A stretch of DNA of 64,000 nt from an uncultured Oscillibacter sp. GTDB taxonomy: Bacteria > Bacillota > Clostridia > Oscillospirales > Oscillospiraceae. This document shows, piece by piece, positions 1-8,583 of the stretch (its first letter is position 1; each line of letters starts with the position of its first letter). The translations under genes were made by a program, and so were the position numbers. The notes under the pieces are model-generated. The model did not search any database. It had not been told where the DNA came from and saw only the letters and a list, made by a program, of their open reading frames with translations. The stretch is taken from contig UQVS01000007.1 in the NCBI GenBank assembly GCA_900544615.1, forward strand, positions 42,425 to 106,424, given 5' to 3'.

Positions 1-46
1 CGCAACCTATTGATCGACCGTTGACAGAAAGGAAGTCTGCGTACTT

Positions 47-931
47 ATGAAAATCGGCTTTTTAGGGATGGGCGTTATGGGACTGCCCATGGCAAAGAAT
101 GTTGTAAAAAAGAGCGGCTGTGAAGTTCTGGGTTACGATGTTGCCAAAAAACAGCTGGATGACTTTGCCGCCTCCGGTGGTAAACCGGTCAGCGACCCGG
201 TTGAGATTTACAAAAACTGCGATGTCATTCTCCAAATCCTGCCCACCCATCCCATCATCCGCAACTCCGTGGAGCAGGCTATCCAATATGGCAAGCCCGG
301 CAATATTATCGTAGACCTCAGCTCTACGGCCCCGGACATCATTCAGGAGCTTTATACCGAGACCAGAGCAGCGGGTATGTACCTGCTGGACTCTCCCGTC
401 AGCGGTGGAAACCCTATGGCCATTGCCGGAACGCTGGCCATCATGACTGGCGGCGACAGAGAGGCCTATGAAAAGGCGAAACCAATCCTCTCCTGCATGG
501 GAAACCCTGTCTATACCGGTGGCACTGCCAGCGGAAGCGTCACCAAGTTGGTGAACAATATGGTGGCAGGTGCCTATATGGTGGTCATTGCCGAGGCATA
601 TGCCTTTGCCGCCAAGGCAGGCATTGACCTCCAGACTACCTTTGACGCCACCCGCGGCGGCTTTGCCGGCGGCCCGGTTTATGAAAACAAGGTGCCGAAG
701 CTGATTCACCGGGATTATGAGCCGGGGGCGCGTGTAGCGGTTCACAGAAAGGATATCGTTAACGCCAAACACTTTGCCCATCACATGGGCGTGGACACCC
801 CCATGACCGATGTGGTGCTGATGGTGATGGACTGGATGAAGGACAACGGACACATTGATGAGGATCAGATCGCCATGGTCAAGTACTATGAGGACAAGAT
901 GGACGTCCATGTAGGCAACGCTGACAACTGA
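47..931 (+). CDS. Beta-hydroxyacid dehydrogenase (GarR / HIBADH family)
   Basis: This is a cytoplasmic NAD(P)-dependent oxidoreductase of the 3-hydroxyisobutyrate / tartronate semialdehyde reductase family. The 294-residue length is normal. The N-terminal Rossmann motif GFLGMGVMG lies at residues 4-12, the substrate loop DSPVSGG at 115-121, and the catalytic lysine K167 sits in GSVTKLVNN. An SD-like GAAAGGAAG precedes the ATG. The real substrate cannot be told from sequence; 2-hydroxy-3-oxopropionate reductase is the usual automatic name. It is followed at once by a strong hairpin, so it probably ends a transcript that began left of the window. The family call is firm and the substrate is open. 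Confidence 0.85.
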   Translation: MKIGFLGMGVMGLPMAKNVVKKSGCEVLGYDVAKKQLDDFAASGGKPVSDPVEIYKNCDVILQILPTHPIIRNSVEQAIQYGKPGNIIVDLSSTAPDIIQELYTETRAAGMYLLDSPVSGGNPMAIAGTLAIMTGGDREAYEKAKPILSCMGNPVYTGGTASGSVTKLVNNMVAGAYMVVIAEAYAFAAKAGIDLQTTFDATRGGFAGGPVYENKVPKLIHRDYEPGARVAVHRKDIVNAKHFAHHMGVDTPMTDVVLMVMDWMKDNGHIDEDQIAMVKYYEDKMDVHVGNADN

Positions 932-980
932 CCTGACTGCAAGAAACGGCGTCAGTTTACCATATATCCCTTCTCAAAAA

Positions 981-1014
981 GGAAAAGCGGAAAGCGTTTG
1001 CTTTCCGCTTTTCC
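981..1014 (+). terminator. Hairpin terminator after the dehydrogenase
   Basis: A perfect 15-bp stem (981-995 with 1000-1014) closes a GTTT loop about 50 bases after the stop codon. The distal U-tract is poor, but the right arm itself ends in TTTTCC. Confidence 0.6.
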
Positions 1015-1065
1015 TGTAATATGGAAAAACTTAATATGTAACAGACAAAAGGCAGGTGACCAGAT

Positions 1066-2043
1066 ATGCTGACTGTGCGGAATGTTTCCAATAACCCCTT
1101 CTATAATCAGGCTTTCGAAGAATATGTATACGAGACGTTTCGGGACGACGATGTGTTCCTGCTCTGGAAAAACACCCCAGCTGTCGTGGTAGGCAGCTAC
1201 CAAAATATCTGCCGGGAGGTCCATGTGGAGGCCCTGCGGCAGCGGGGAATCCCCGTGGTGCGCCGGATCAGCGGCGGCGGCACCATCTATACGGACATGG
1301 GCGGCTGGCAGTTCACGTTCATCCAGCACAAGGAGGCCGGGGAGATCGAGTTCAGCCAGTACATCGCCCCGGTCATCGACGCGCTGCGGGAGATGGGTGT
1401 CAACGCCGCCTTCAACGGCTGCAACGACCTGACCATCGACGGCAAGAAGTTCTCCGGCAACGCCCAGTACCGGCTGGGCGACTGCATTGTGCATCACGGC
1501 TCGCTGCTGTTCGACACGGATATTGAGCAGATGGTGGCGTCCACCACGGTGGACAGCTACAAGATCACCTCCAAGAGCATCAAGTCCGTCCGGGACCGCG
1601 TGACCAACATCTCCGAGCATCTTCCCGTCCCCATGGACGCGGAGACCTTCAAGGAGACCATGGTGCGCCACATCATGAACGGCAGCACCGACACCTGTAC
1701 CGTCACGCCGGAGGACGACGCCCGCATCCGGGAGATCGCCGGGGAGCAGTTCCAAAGCTGGGAGCGGATCTTCGGCAGAAGCCCGAAGTTCACCATTGAC
1801 TGGACAGGCCGCTTTGCCGGCGGGAAGGTGCAGTTCAAGCTGGACGTGCAGAAGGGGCTTATCCGGGACGCCGCCGTATACGGCGACTTTTTCTCCACGC
1901 TGGACGCAGATATCCTCTGCGCCGCACTGATGGGCTGCCCCTATGAGCGGGGCGCGGTGCTGGCAGCACTCCGCAGCCACGGCATTGACGGCGCGGTATA
2001 CCGCATTTCCGCAGAGGAGCTGGCGTCGGTGGTGGTTGACTGA
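1066..2043 (+). CDS. lplA: Lipoate-protein ligase A
   Basis: The enzyme activates lipoate with ATP and attaches it to the lysine of lipoyl domains (2-oxoacid dehydrogenase E2, GcvH) in the cytosol. The 325 residues carry the BPL/LplA fold signatures: the RRISGGGTIYTD box at 66-77 and DGKKFSGNAQ at 125-134, in which K128 is the expected adenylate-binding lysine. The C-terminal accessory domain (about 240-325) is present, so this is the bidomain LplA type. It stands alone between two hairpins. No glycine-cleavage or pyruvate dehydrogenase gene is near, so it probably serves salvage for complexes encoded elsewhere. Confidence 0.9.
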   Translation: MLTVRNVSNNPFYNQAFEEYVYETFRDDDVFLLWKNTPAVVVGSYQNICREVHVEALRQRGIPVVRRISGGGTIYTDMGGWQFTFIQHKEAGEIEFSQYIAPVIDALREMGVNAAFNGCNDLTIDGKKFSGNAQYRLGDCIVHHGSLLFDTDIEQMVASTTVDSYKITSKSIKSVRDRVTNISEHLPVPMDAETFKETMVRHIMNGSTDTCTVTPEDDARIREIAGEQFQSWERIFGRSPKFTIDWTGRFAGGKVQFKLDVQKGLIRDAAVYGDFFSTLDADILCAALMGCPYERGAVLAALRSHGIDGAVYRISAEELASVVVD

Positions 2044-2123
2044 CCGAATGCCCCGGAGGTCTGCCGCAGAGAGAGTTCGGCTTTCCATTGAAGGACGCGT
2101 GAAAAAGCAATCTCACTTTTACG

Positions 2124-2151
2124 AAACGGCGTGACTATGGTCATGCCGTTT
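2124..2151 (+). terminator. Hairpin terminator after lplA
   Basis: A 12-bp stem with one G-U pair (2124-2135 with 2140-2151) closes a TATG loop and ends in a short T run. It lies 80 bases after the lplA stop. Confidence 0.5.
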
Positions 2152-2473
2152 CCTGCTTCAGCAGTTCTCTCACAGGGAAAAAGCTTGCAGGGTTACACAC
2201 AGCGGGAAGAAATATAGATTTGCGAATATTATGCAAGGCCTTTGCTGTGTAACAAAACAACACAGGGCTGTAGTGATTGATGCAGGAGACTCTGACTCAA
2301 TTTATTCGTGCGTCGGCAGCGGCCAGCAGAATGGCGTAAGAAGCACTGGAAGTACCACAAAACCTGAAAACAGAGGATCCCCGGCAGGTATCGTAAATAC
2401 AATGACCTGCCGGGGGTTCTCAGAAATCACTTGTTACCATTGTGAGGGAAGCATATTCTGCCGCTGTCTTTTT
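2152..2473. other. Gene-free interval between lplA and the MATE gene
   Basis: I see no gene with codon bias or a family match here. It holds one more hairpin, CCCCGGCAGGT at 2379-2389 pairing perfectly with 2405-2415, which lies just beyond the MATE stop codon on the minus strand and may end that transcript, although its U-tract is weak. Confidence 0.5.
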
Positions 2474-3892
2474 TCAGGAAACCGCTGTCGGCGCTTCAGA
2501 TGGAGCGGGGCTTTCTTCCATGGACTTGAAATTGCGTACAACCTTCCGATAGGCGAAGGAGAAGCAGATCCCATGAGCCAGAGCGGTCATGATCCAGGAA
2601 ATGGGGTAGACGATGTAAACGGTTTCAATTCGATGATAGGCCGGGATCTGGAACACGGTTGCCAGCCATATCAGGCGGAACACGCAGGCACCGACCAGAG
2701 ACACCAGCATGGGCGTCACATTGTAGCCGATGCCGCGCATGGAACCGACCTGTACATCCATCAGGGCGTCCAGACCGTAAAGGATCAGCAGGAACCACAT
2801 CCGCAGCATACCAGCCTGCACCACATCGGGGCTGGTGGAGTAAATGCCCAGCAGCTGATGCCCGAACAGGATCGCCAGCCAGCCCAGCAGGGAGGTGCTG
2901 AGCACGCCGGCAGCCACTGCCGTGTGGCGGACTTTCAGGATGCGCTTGTAGTTGCCTGCGCCGAAATTCTGACTGGTAAAGGCGGTATTGGCCTGATAGA
3001 ACGCGTTGACATTTGCGTAGACAAAGTTCTCCACACTGCTGGAAGCGGAACTGCCTGCCACCAGAACGGTGTCGTCAAAAGAGTTGATGGAGGACTGGAC
3101 GGTGACGTTGGCCAGAGAGAACAGCACGCCCTGCAAACCGGCGGGGATGCCTACCTGCATGATCTGCTTGAGCTTCATGCCGTGGATCTTCAGCTTTTTC
3201 AGATCCAGCCGCAGAGGGCCGGTTTCCTTCATCAGACACCGAATGACCAGCGCGGCGGAAATGCACTGGGAGATCACGGTGGCCAGTGCCACACCGGCCA
3301 CGTCCATGTGGAGCTTGATGACAAAAACCAGGTTCAGCAGCACATTGACCACACCGGCGGCCAGCAGGAAATACAGCGGACGCTGCGTATCCCCGCCGGC
3401 GCGGAGCAGGGCTGCGCCGAAGTTATAAAGCATGGTGGCGGTCATACCGGCAAAATAGATCCGCAGATAGACCGTGGCCAGCCCCAGCACATCGTCGGGG
3501 CACTGCATCCACTCCAGAATCACGCGGGCACCGCAGATACCTACCACCGTCAGAAGAATACCACTGCAAATCGACAGGAGAATGGAGGTGTGGACGGTTT
3601 TGCTGAGTTCTTCATCCTCATGCGCACCGTAATGCCGCGCGGCCAGAATGTTTGCGCCGATGGAAAGCCCCAGAAACAGGTTGGTCAGCAGGTTGATGAG
3701 GGCCGTGTTGGATCCCACCGCAGCCAGCGAGTTATCTCCGGCATACCGGCCCACCACAACGACATCCGCCGCGTTGAACAGCAGTTGCAGCATCGTGGAG
3801 AGCGTAAGAGGAACGGAGAACCGCAGTATCTTTGGAAGAATCGGGCCGTTCAGCATATCGATCTCATAACTTTTACTTGAATTCCGGGCCAT
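2474..3892 (-). CDS. MATE family multidrug exporter
   Basis: This is an integral membrane antiporter of the MATE (MatE) family, exporting drugs or metabolites with Na+ or H+. The 472 residues from the chosen start hold about twelve hydrophobic segments in two pseudo-repeats, and the N-terminal half has the usual PLTLSTMLQLLFNAADVVVVGRYAG segment split across residues 25-50. I chose the ATG at 3892 because AGGAGG sits five bases ahead of it; an ATG ten codons upstream lacks such a site. The C-terminal tail is short and proline/serine-rich. It is transcribed alone, divergent from the DUF368 gene. The substrate is not predictable. Confidence 0.9.
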   Translation of the reverse strand: MARNSSKSYEIDMLNGPILPKILRFSVPLTLSTMLQLLFNAADVVVVGRYAGDNSLAAVGSNTALINLLTNLFLGLSIGANILAARHYGAHEDEELSKTVHTSILLSICSGILLTVVGICGARVILEWMQCPDDVLGLATVYLRIYFAGMTATMLYNFGAALLRAGGDTQRPLYFLLAAGVVNVLLNLVFVIKLHMDVAGVALATVISQCISAALVIRCLMKETGPLRLDLKKLKIHGMKLKQIMQVGIPAGLQGVLFSLANVTVQSSINSFDDTVLVAGSSASSSVENFVYANVNAFYQANTAFTSQNFGAGNYKRILKVRHTAVAAGVLSTSLLGWLAILFGHQLLGIYSTSPDVVQAGMLRMWFLLILYGLDALMDVQVGSMRGIGYNVTPMLVSLVGACVFRLIWLATVFQIPAYHRIETVYIVYPISWIMTALAHGICFSFAYRKVVRNFKSMEESPAPSEAPTAVS

Positions 3893-4181
3893 GAAAACCT
3901 CCTGAAAACCATAATTTGCCAAAAAAATATCAAAAAAGTGATGAAAATTGAAAACTACATCTTCGGACAGTGCCCCTATTTTAACACTGCTCCGCAGGAA
4001 AAGCCACCACTTTTTTAAAAATACCGTACCAATTTTGCAGAACTTTACAGACTGAAAACGGCAAATATATACAGTGCAGCCCCTTTACAGGCAGGACGAG
4101 GCAAAGAAAAATTGTGATTTGTTCATAGGTTGTTCATTGAACCCTGCGGAGAATACTGCTACTATAAGGCGATGAGGGACG

Positions 4182-5018
4182 GTGAGGAGCTTGAAAAGGG
4201 AAGAACGGACCCGCTTCCTGCGGGATTTTCTCTGTGGTGCGCTGATCGGCGCAGGAGCCATACTGCCCGGCGTGTCCGGCGGCGTGCTGGCGGTGATCTT
4301 TGATGTGTACCGCCCGCTGATGGAGACTCTGACGCATCCGAAGCGGGGATTTCTTCAATACTGGCATATTTTTCTGCCACTGGGAATCGGCTGGGCAGCG
4401 GGCTTTCTGGGACTGGCGCGGGGCATCACGACGGCCTACCAGCTTTCTGCCACGGCTACGGTGTGGCTGTTCATCGGCTTGATTGGCGGTACGTTTCCGG
4501 CGCTGTGGCGGGAAGCCGGGAAGGAGGGGCGCGGCTTCGCTGCGTGGATCAGCTGCGCTGTCTGTGCGATGGGGGTATTTTCCATCCTGTTTTATGTGCG
4601 CCATGTTCTGCACACGACGGTCGAACCGAATTTCTGGTGGTATAATTTCTGCGGCGCTCTGTGGGGGGCCGGCATGGTGCTTCCCGGCTTGACCAGTTCC
4701 TCTGTGATGATGGCGCTGGGGCTTTATGAACCCATGATGCAGGGACTGGCGGATATGAAATTTTGGGTGCTTTCCGCCTGCCTGCCGGGGATGCTGCTGA
4801 CCATGCTGCTGCTGGCGCGGGTGGTGACGTGGCTCTTCCGGCGGCATTACGCCATTGTATTTCATGGGATCATGGGGATCGTAGCGGCTTCTACACTGGT
4901 GATCCTTCCTGTGCGGTATTCCGGATGGGGAGAAGCGCTGACGTCCGCGGTGTGCGGGATCGCCGGCTTCGGACTGGCTTTCTTTCTGGAGCGGCTGGAT
5001 CGGAAGCTGCCCCGGTAG
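4182..5018 (+). CDS. DUF368 membrane protein, PopT-like undecaprenyl-phosphate transporter
   Basis: DUF368 proteins have been shown to act as undecaprenyl-phosphate translocases (PopT), returning the lipid carrier of wall synthesis to the inner leaflet. This 278-residue protein has the family hallmark GALIGAGAILPGVSGG at about 19-34, repeated in weaker form (GAGMVLPGLTSSSVMM) near 164-179, as expected for an inverted-repeat transporter. Eight or so hydrophobic segments follow. It starts at GTG after a weak GAGGG. Transport of C55-P is known for the family but only inferred here. It is a single gene, divergent from the MATE exporter. Confidence 0.82.
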   Translation: MRSLKREERTRFLRDFLCGALIGAGAILPGVSGGVLAVIFDVYRPLMETLTHPKRGFLQYWHIFLPLGIGWAAGFLGLARGITTAYQLSATATVWLFIGLIGGTFPALWREAGKEGRGFAAWISCAVCAMGVFSILFYVRHVLHTTVEPNFWWYNFCGALWGAGMVLPGLTSSSVMMALGLYEPMMQGLADMKFWVLSACLPGMLLTMLLLARVVTWLFRRHYAIVFHGIMGIVAASTLVILPVRYSGWGEALTSAVCGIAGFGLAFFLERLDRKLPR

Positions 5019-5093
5019 GCGCGCAGCGCTGGGCTTTTTCCCTGCCTGTCCCTGCCAATCGGGGACGTTTTTCCTTATTACAATTTACAATAG

Positions 5094-5130
5094 ATCCCCT
5101 CTGGTGCAGAAATTCTGCGCCAGAGGGGAT
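5094..5130. terminator. Bidirectional hairpin between convergent genes
   Basis: A 17-bp stem with one G-U pair (5094-5110 with 5114-5130) lies between the DUF368 gene (+) and the nucleotidase gene (-). No long U-tract follows on either side. Confidence 0.5.
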
Positions 5131-5215
5131 TGCTCGTGTCAAATTTTATCAGAGTTCTTCGCAATTTGCTGTCGGGGGCGTTTCTGTGAAAAAATCATGC
5201 GGTTTGACAGAACGG

Positions 5216-7075
5216 TTATGCGGCGGGGATCACCAGCACCTGACCGATGTTGATCAGATAGGGCGGCTTCAGGCCGTTGGCGCTGGCGATTCTGGTAAAC
5301 TTGGCGCCTGCGCCATAGAAGTGGTAGGAGATGTTCCACAGGCAGTCACCGGATACCACGGTGTAAGAGGTCTCGCCGCCATCAGCAGCGGGTTCGGCGG
5401 GCTTTACGGCAGGCGGCGTTACAGGCTTGGCAGGCTCTTCTGCGGGGGCCTCGGCCTTAACAACGGTGATGCGGCCCTGCGGCTTGGCATAGGTGTCTCC
5501 CACCACGCCCTTCAGCTCCGTCTTGATATAGTCCATCAGGACTTCGTCCATGGGAACGCCGATGTCATAATTGGCGGAAGCGGTCTTGAAGGCATAGTAG
5601 GTGTCGCCGCCGGCGGCCATGAAGTCGTTGGTAGCGATGGTGTAGACGGCCTTGGCGTCAAAGGGCTTGCCGCCTACGGACTGGATGGTGACGCGGTTGA
5701 TACTCTTGGGGGCGTGGTAGGTGGAATCGGGGTACAGGCTGCCTGCGTCGTAGGTTTTGGCGGTGTCCACGGTAAAGGCGATGCCGGAGACCTGAGGGAA
5801 GCCGCCCAGTGCGTCCGGGGTGCAGTAGGTGGAGGCTTCCAGAGCTTCCAGCAGCTCTGCGCCGGTGACCTTGACGATGCTCAGGGTATTGCCGAAGGGC
5901 AGCACGGTGTTGACGTCCTTCTTGGTGATGTCGCCTGCTTTGATGGTCGCCCGAATACCGCCGCCGTTGGTCACGGCTGCATCTACGGCCTCGCCGTTTT
6001 TCTTGGCGCCCCAGACCAGCGCATCGGTGATAAGGTCGCCCAGATTGGTTTCACCGTCCCGGTTGCCGTTGGGGGCCTTGGCACCGTTCAGCTCATAAGT
6101 GGTCTTGGCGAACACGGTACCATAATCGTCGTCGATCTGCTTCTGGATGGCGGCGGCGCGGGCGGCAACCACCTTGTCGGGGGTGGTAGTCAGCTCGGCG
6201 GTGGGGAGGGACTTGACGGAAATGCTGTCCTTATCCATGATGATGCAACCGATGCTGGCCAGCTTGGTGCCGGTGGAGGTCAGCAGGGTGCTGCCTACCT
6301 TGCCGGTGCCGCCGGTGGCGGCTTTGATGGCTTCCAGATCGGAGTGGGAGTGACCGTCGATGAACACATCAATGCCCTTGACGGCGTTCAGCAGATCAAT
6401 GGAGCGGTTGCCGGCGGATTCACTGTCAATGCCCAGATGCCCCAGACAGACGATGCGCTCGCAGCCCTGAGATTTCAGGACGTTGACCTGATTCTGCGCG
6501 ATTTTGAACATCTCCTGACCGGCAGGGAAGGTCACACCCTTGATCTTGCCGGGGTGCGCCTTGGTGGCAGTCTCCGGGGTCTCCAGACCGAACACGCCGA
6601 TCCTGGTGCCATCCGGGGCGGTGAAGATCTTGTTGTCCCCGAAAGCGGTTTTGCCGTTGTACAGGGTGTTGGCGGAGAGAATGGGGAACTTGGCCGTCCT
6701 GGAGAGCTTCACCAGATTGTCGTAGCCGTAGTCGAATTCATGGTTGCCCAGAGCGGCCGCGTCGTAGCCGGCCAGATTCATCAGTTCGACAGCGGTTTCC
6801 CCCTGCGAGGCGCTGACGGTGGGATCACCCTGAATGAAGTCGCCTGCGTCAAAGAGCAGGACGTAAGCGCCGCATTTCTGGTAGTACTGCTTCTGGGCGG
6901 CGACCTGGGCGTATCCGGCGATGCCGCCGTGGACGTCGTTGGTGTGCAGAATGACAATGCTGCCGGTGAGATCGGGATCAGAGGCAGCCGCGGCAGGCTC
7001 CTCTGCGGCGCTGGCGGTCACGGCCAGAGAACAGGCCATGGCCACTGTCAGGAACAGGGACAAGAGTTTTTTCAT
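5216..7075 (-). CDS. Secreted UshA-type 5'-nucleotidase/phosphatase with LysM domain
   Basis: This is an exported nucleotidase that probably frees nucleosides and phosphate from extracellular nucleotides. The 619 residues begin with a Sec signal peptide (about 1-24, ending ASA). The metallophosphatase domain has HTNDVHGG near 44, GDFIQGD near 77, GNHEFDYG near 110 and GHSHSD near 237. The C-terminal nucleotidase domain has NGGGIR, PFGNTL and GGDTYYAF. A proline/alanine linker then leads to one LysM repeat over the last 50 residues, which should hold the enzyme on peptidoglycan. Most UshA homologues lack LysM. GGAGG precedes the ATG. The monocistronic layout is inferred from flanking hairpins. 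Confidence 0.9.
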   Translation of the reverse strand: MKKLLSLFLTVAMACSLAVTASAAEEPAAAASDPDLTGSIVILHTNDVHGGIAGYAQVAAQKQYYQKCGAYVLLFDAGDFIQGDPTVSASQGETAVELMNLAGYDAAALGNHEFDYGYDNLVKLSRTAKFPILSANTLYNGKTAFGDNKIFTAPDGTRIGVFGLETPETATKAHPGKIKGVTFPAGQEMFKIAQNQVNVLKSQGCERIVCLGHLGIDSESAGNRSIDLLNAVKGIDVFIDGHSHSDLEAIKAATGGTGKVGSTLLTSTGTKLASIGCIIMDKDSISVKSLPTAELTTTPDKVVAARAAAIQKQIDDDYGTVFAKTTYELNGAKAPNGNRDGETNLGDLITDALVWGAKKNGEAVDAAVTNGGGIRATIKAGDITKKDVNTVLPFGNTLSIVKVTGAELLEALEASTYCTPDALGGFPQVSGIAFTVDTAKTYDAGSLYPDSTYHAPKSINRVTIQSVGGKPFDAKAVYTIATNDFMAAGGDTYYAFKTASANYDIGVPMDEVLMDYIKTELKGVVGDTYAKPQGRITVVKAEAPAEEPAKPVTPPAVKPAEPAADGGETSYTVVSGDCLWNISYHFYGAGAKFTRIASANGLKPPYLINIGQVLVIPAA

Positions 7076-7170
7076 GCGAGATCCTCCTTTTCAATTTGGG
7101 TACGCGTACAGTAGGAACAGAGGTACAGGGTACTGCCAAATGCCGGGAATATCGCTGGGAAAGCCGGGGA

Positions 7171-7542
7171 TTATCTGATGACGTTGAAATAGAGGTACAG
7201 CCCTCCGATAACAACGATCCAGATCAGGGTGAACAGGGGGACGCAGATACGGAAAGAGCGGTGCTGGGTCTTGTGGCGGAACAGCTCCATGCCCAGCCAT
7301 GCGCCGATGCCGCCGCCCAGCGCCGCCAGAAGCAGCAGCGTCTTTTCCGGGATGCGGCGGGTTTTGGGAGCGTGCTCCTTCAGCTTTGCCAGCAGCTTAT
7401 CCAGACCGTAGGCCAGCAGCGCCAGAACGTTGATGATCAGGAGCCACAGCCAGAGAAATCCCCATTTGGAGCCTAAAATCGTGAAAAGAAAGCCGTTTTT
7501 CGCCGTTGGTTCCGCAACGGTTCTGGCAAGCCGCATCACCAT
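7171..7542 (-). CDS. DUF1294 small membrane protein
   Basis: The 123-residue protein has three hydrophobic segments (about 26-46, 68-84, 98-119). It carries the family pattern: YGLDKLLA near 45, RRIPEKTLLLLAALGG at 62-77, and FRHKTQHRSF at 87-96. DUF1294 has no established function. The start is uncertain because only a weak AGGTG lies upstream; the second ATG two codons on is equally possible. It sits 95 bases upstream of the nucleotidase start on the same strand and could share its transcript. Confidence 0.8.
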   Translation of the reverse strand: MVMRLARTVAEPTAKNGFLFTILGSKWGFLWLWLLIINVLALLAYGLDKLLAKLKEHAPKTRRIPEKTLLLLAALGGGIGAWLGMELFRHKTQHRSFRICVPLFTLIWIVVIGGLYLYFNVIR

Positions 7543-7575
7543 AAACCCACACCTGCTTTTGTAAAAATATAAAAA

Positions 7576-7601
7576 GGACTGACCGGTTTCCCGGTCAGTC
7601 C
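7576..7601 (-). terminator. Intrinsic terminator of the psuK-psuG operon
   Basis: The 11-bp stem GGACTGACCGG with its partner (7576-7586 with 7591-7601) is followed, reading on the minus strand, by TTTTTATATTTTT. It begins 15 bases beyond the psuG stop codon. Confidence 0.85.
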
Positions 7602-7616
7602 ATTATAACAGAGCGC

Positions 7617-8546
7617 TCAGTTCTTGGCAAGAGCCATCAGCTCGGCAGCCGTCTTGGCGGCCAGCTTGGCATTGTTGTACACCAGCTGAATGTTGGAAGC
7701 CAGAGAGTCGCCGCCGGTGATGTCCTTGATCTTGGCCAGCAGGAAAGGCGTGGTCTCCTTGCCGTGGATGCCCAGCTTGTTGGCCTCGGCCACAGCCTCG
7801 TCGATGGCCTTGTTGATGACCTCATGATCCATGGAGTACTCCTCAGGAATGGGGTTGGTCACCAGCATACCGCCGCCCAGACCCATGTCCTGCTTGACAT
7901 AGAAAGCCTTGGCCAGCTCGGCGGGGGTGTCGATGCGGTAGTCCACCTTGAAGCCGGACTTCCGGGTGTAGAAGGCGGGCAGCTCCTCGGTGCCGTAGCC
8001 GATGACGGGGACGCCGTGGGTCTCCAGATATTCCAGCGTCAGGCCCAGATCCAGAATGGACTTGGCACCGGCGCAGACCACCATAACGGGGGTGTGAGCC
8101 AGTTCCTCCAGATCGGCGGAGATGTCGAAGGTCTGCTGAGCGCCGCGATGGACACCGCCGATGCCGCCGGTGGCGAACACCTGAATCCCGGCCATGTGGG
8201 CGATGATCATGGTGGTGGTGACGGTGGTAGCGCCGTCCTTGCCCTCGGCTACCAGAACGGGCAGGTCACGGCGGCTGGCCTTGGCCACAGCGGTGCCGGT
8301 CTTGCCCAGATAGTCAATTTCGGCCTCGGACAGACCGGCCTTCAGGCGGCCGCCGATGACGGCGATGGTGGCGGGGACAGCGCCGTTTTCTCGGATAATC
8401 TTCTCCACGTTCAGGGCGGTTTCCACGTTCTGGGGATAGGGCATACCGTGGGAGATGATGGTGGACTCCAGAGCCACCACGGGGCGGCCCTCATCCAGAG
8501 CCTTCTGCACTTCGGGAGCGATGTCCAGATACTTGTTGAGCGTCAT
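7617..8546 (-). CDS. psuG: Pseudouridine-5'-phosphate glycosidase
   Basis: PsuG splits pseudouridine 5'-phosphate into uracil and ribose 5-phosphate, the second step of pseudouridine breakdown. The 309 residues match the family throughout: VALESTIISHGMPYP near 24-38, VTTTMIIAHMAGI near 115, and FATGGIGGVHRGAQ near 130-143, which contributes the active site. The ATG at 8546 was chosen because GGAGGAAT lies just upstream and psuK ends 37 bases before it; longer in-frame versions would run into psuK. It is co-transcribed with psuK, as in other bacteria, and ends at a strong terminator. Confidence 0.93.
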   Translation of the reverse strand: MTLNKYLDIAPEVQKALDEGRPVVALESTIISHGMPYPQNVETALNVEKIIRENGAVPATIAVIGGRLKAGLSEAEIDYLGKTGTAVAKASRRDLPVLVAEGKDGATTVTTTMIIAHMAGIQVFATGGIGGVHRGAQQTFDISADLEELAHTPVMVVCAGAKSILDLGLTLEYLETHGVPVIGYGTEELPAFYTRKSGFKVDYRIDTPAELAKAFYVKQDMGLGGGMLVTNPIPEEYSMDHEVINKAIDEAVAEANKLGIHGKETTPFLLAKIKDITGGDSLASNIQLVYNNAKLAAKTAAELMALAKN

Positions 8547-8583
8547 GTTGAATTCCTCCATATGATTGAATTTGAATGTTGTC

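Noticed and set aside
952..2088. Long minus-strand reading frame opposite lplA
   Set aside because: It is antisense to a gene with clear LplA motifs, shows His/Val/Gly-rich composition typical of a shadow frame in GC-rich DNA, and crosses the dehydrogenase terminator.
2231..3880. 549-codon plus-strand frame opposite the MATE gene
   Set aside because: The minus strand encodes a full MATE transporter with a good ribosome site. The plus frame is rich in Gln/His/Gly, lacks domains and has no SD.
4763..7114. 783-codon plus-strand frame
   Set aside because: It overlaps both DUF368 and nucleotidase genes in the wrong frame or strand; its Gly/Val-rich text is the reverse of the nucleotidase coding sequence.
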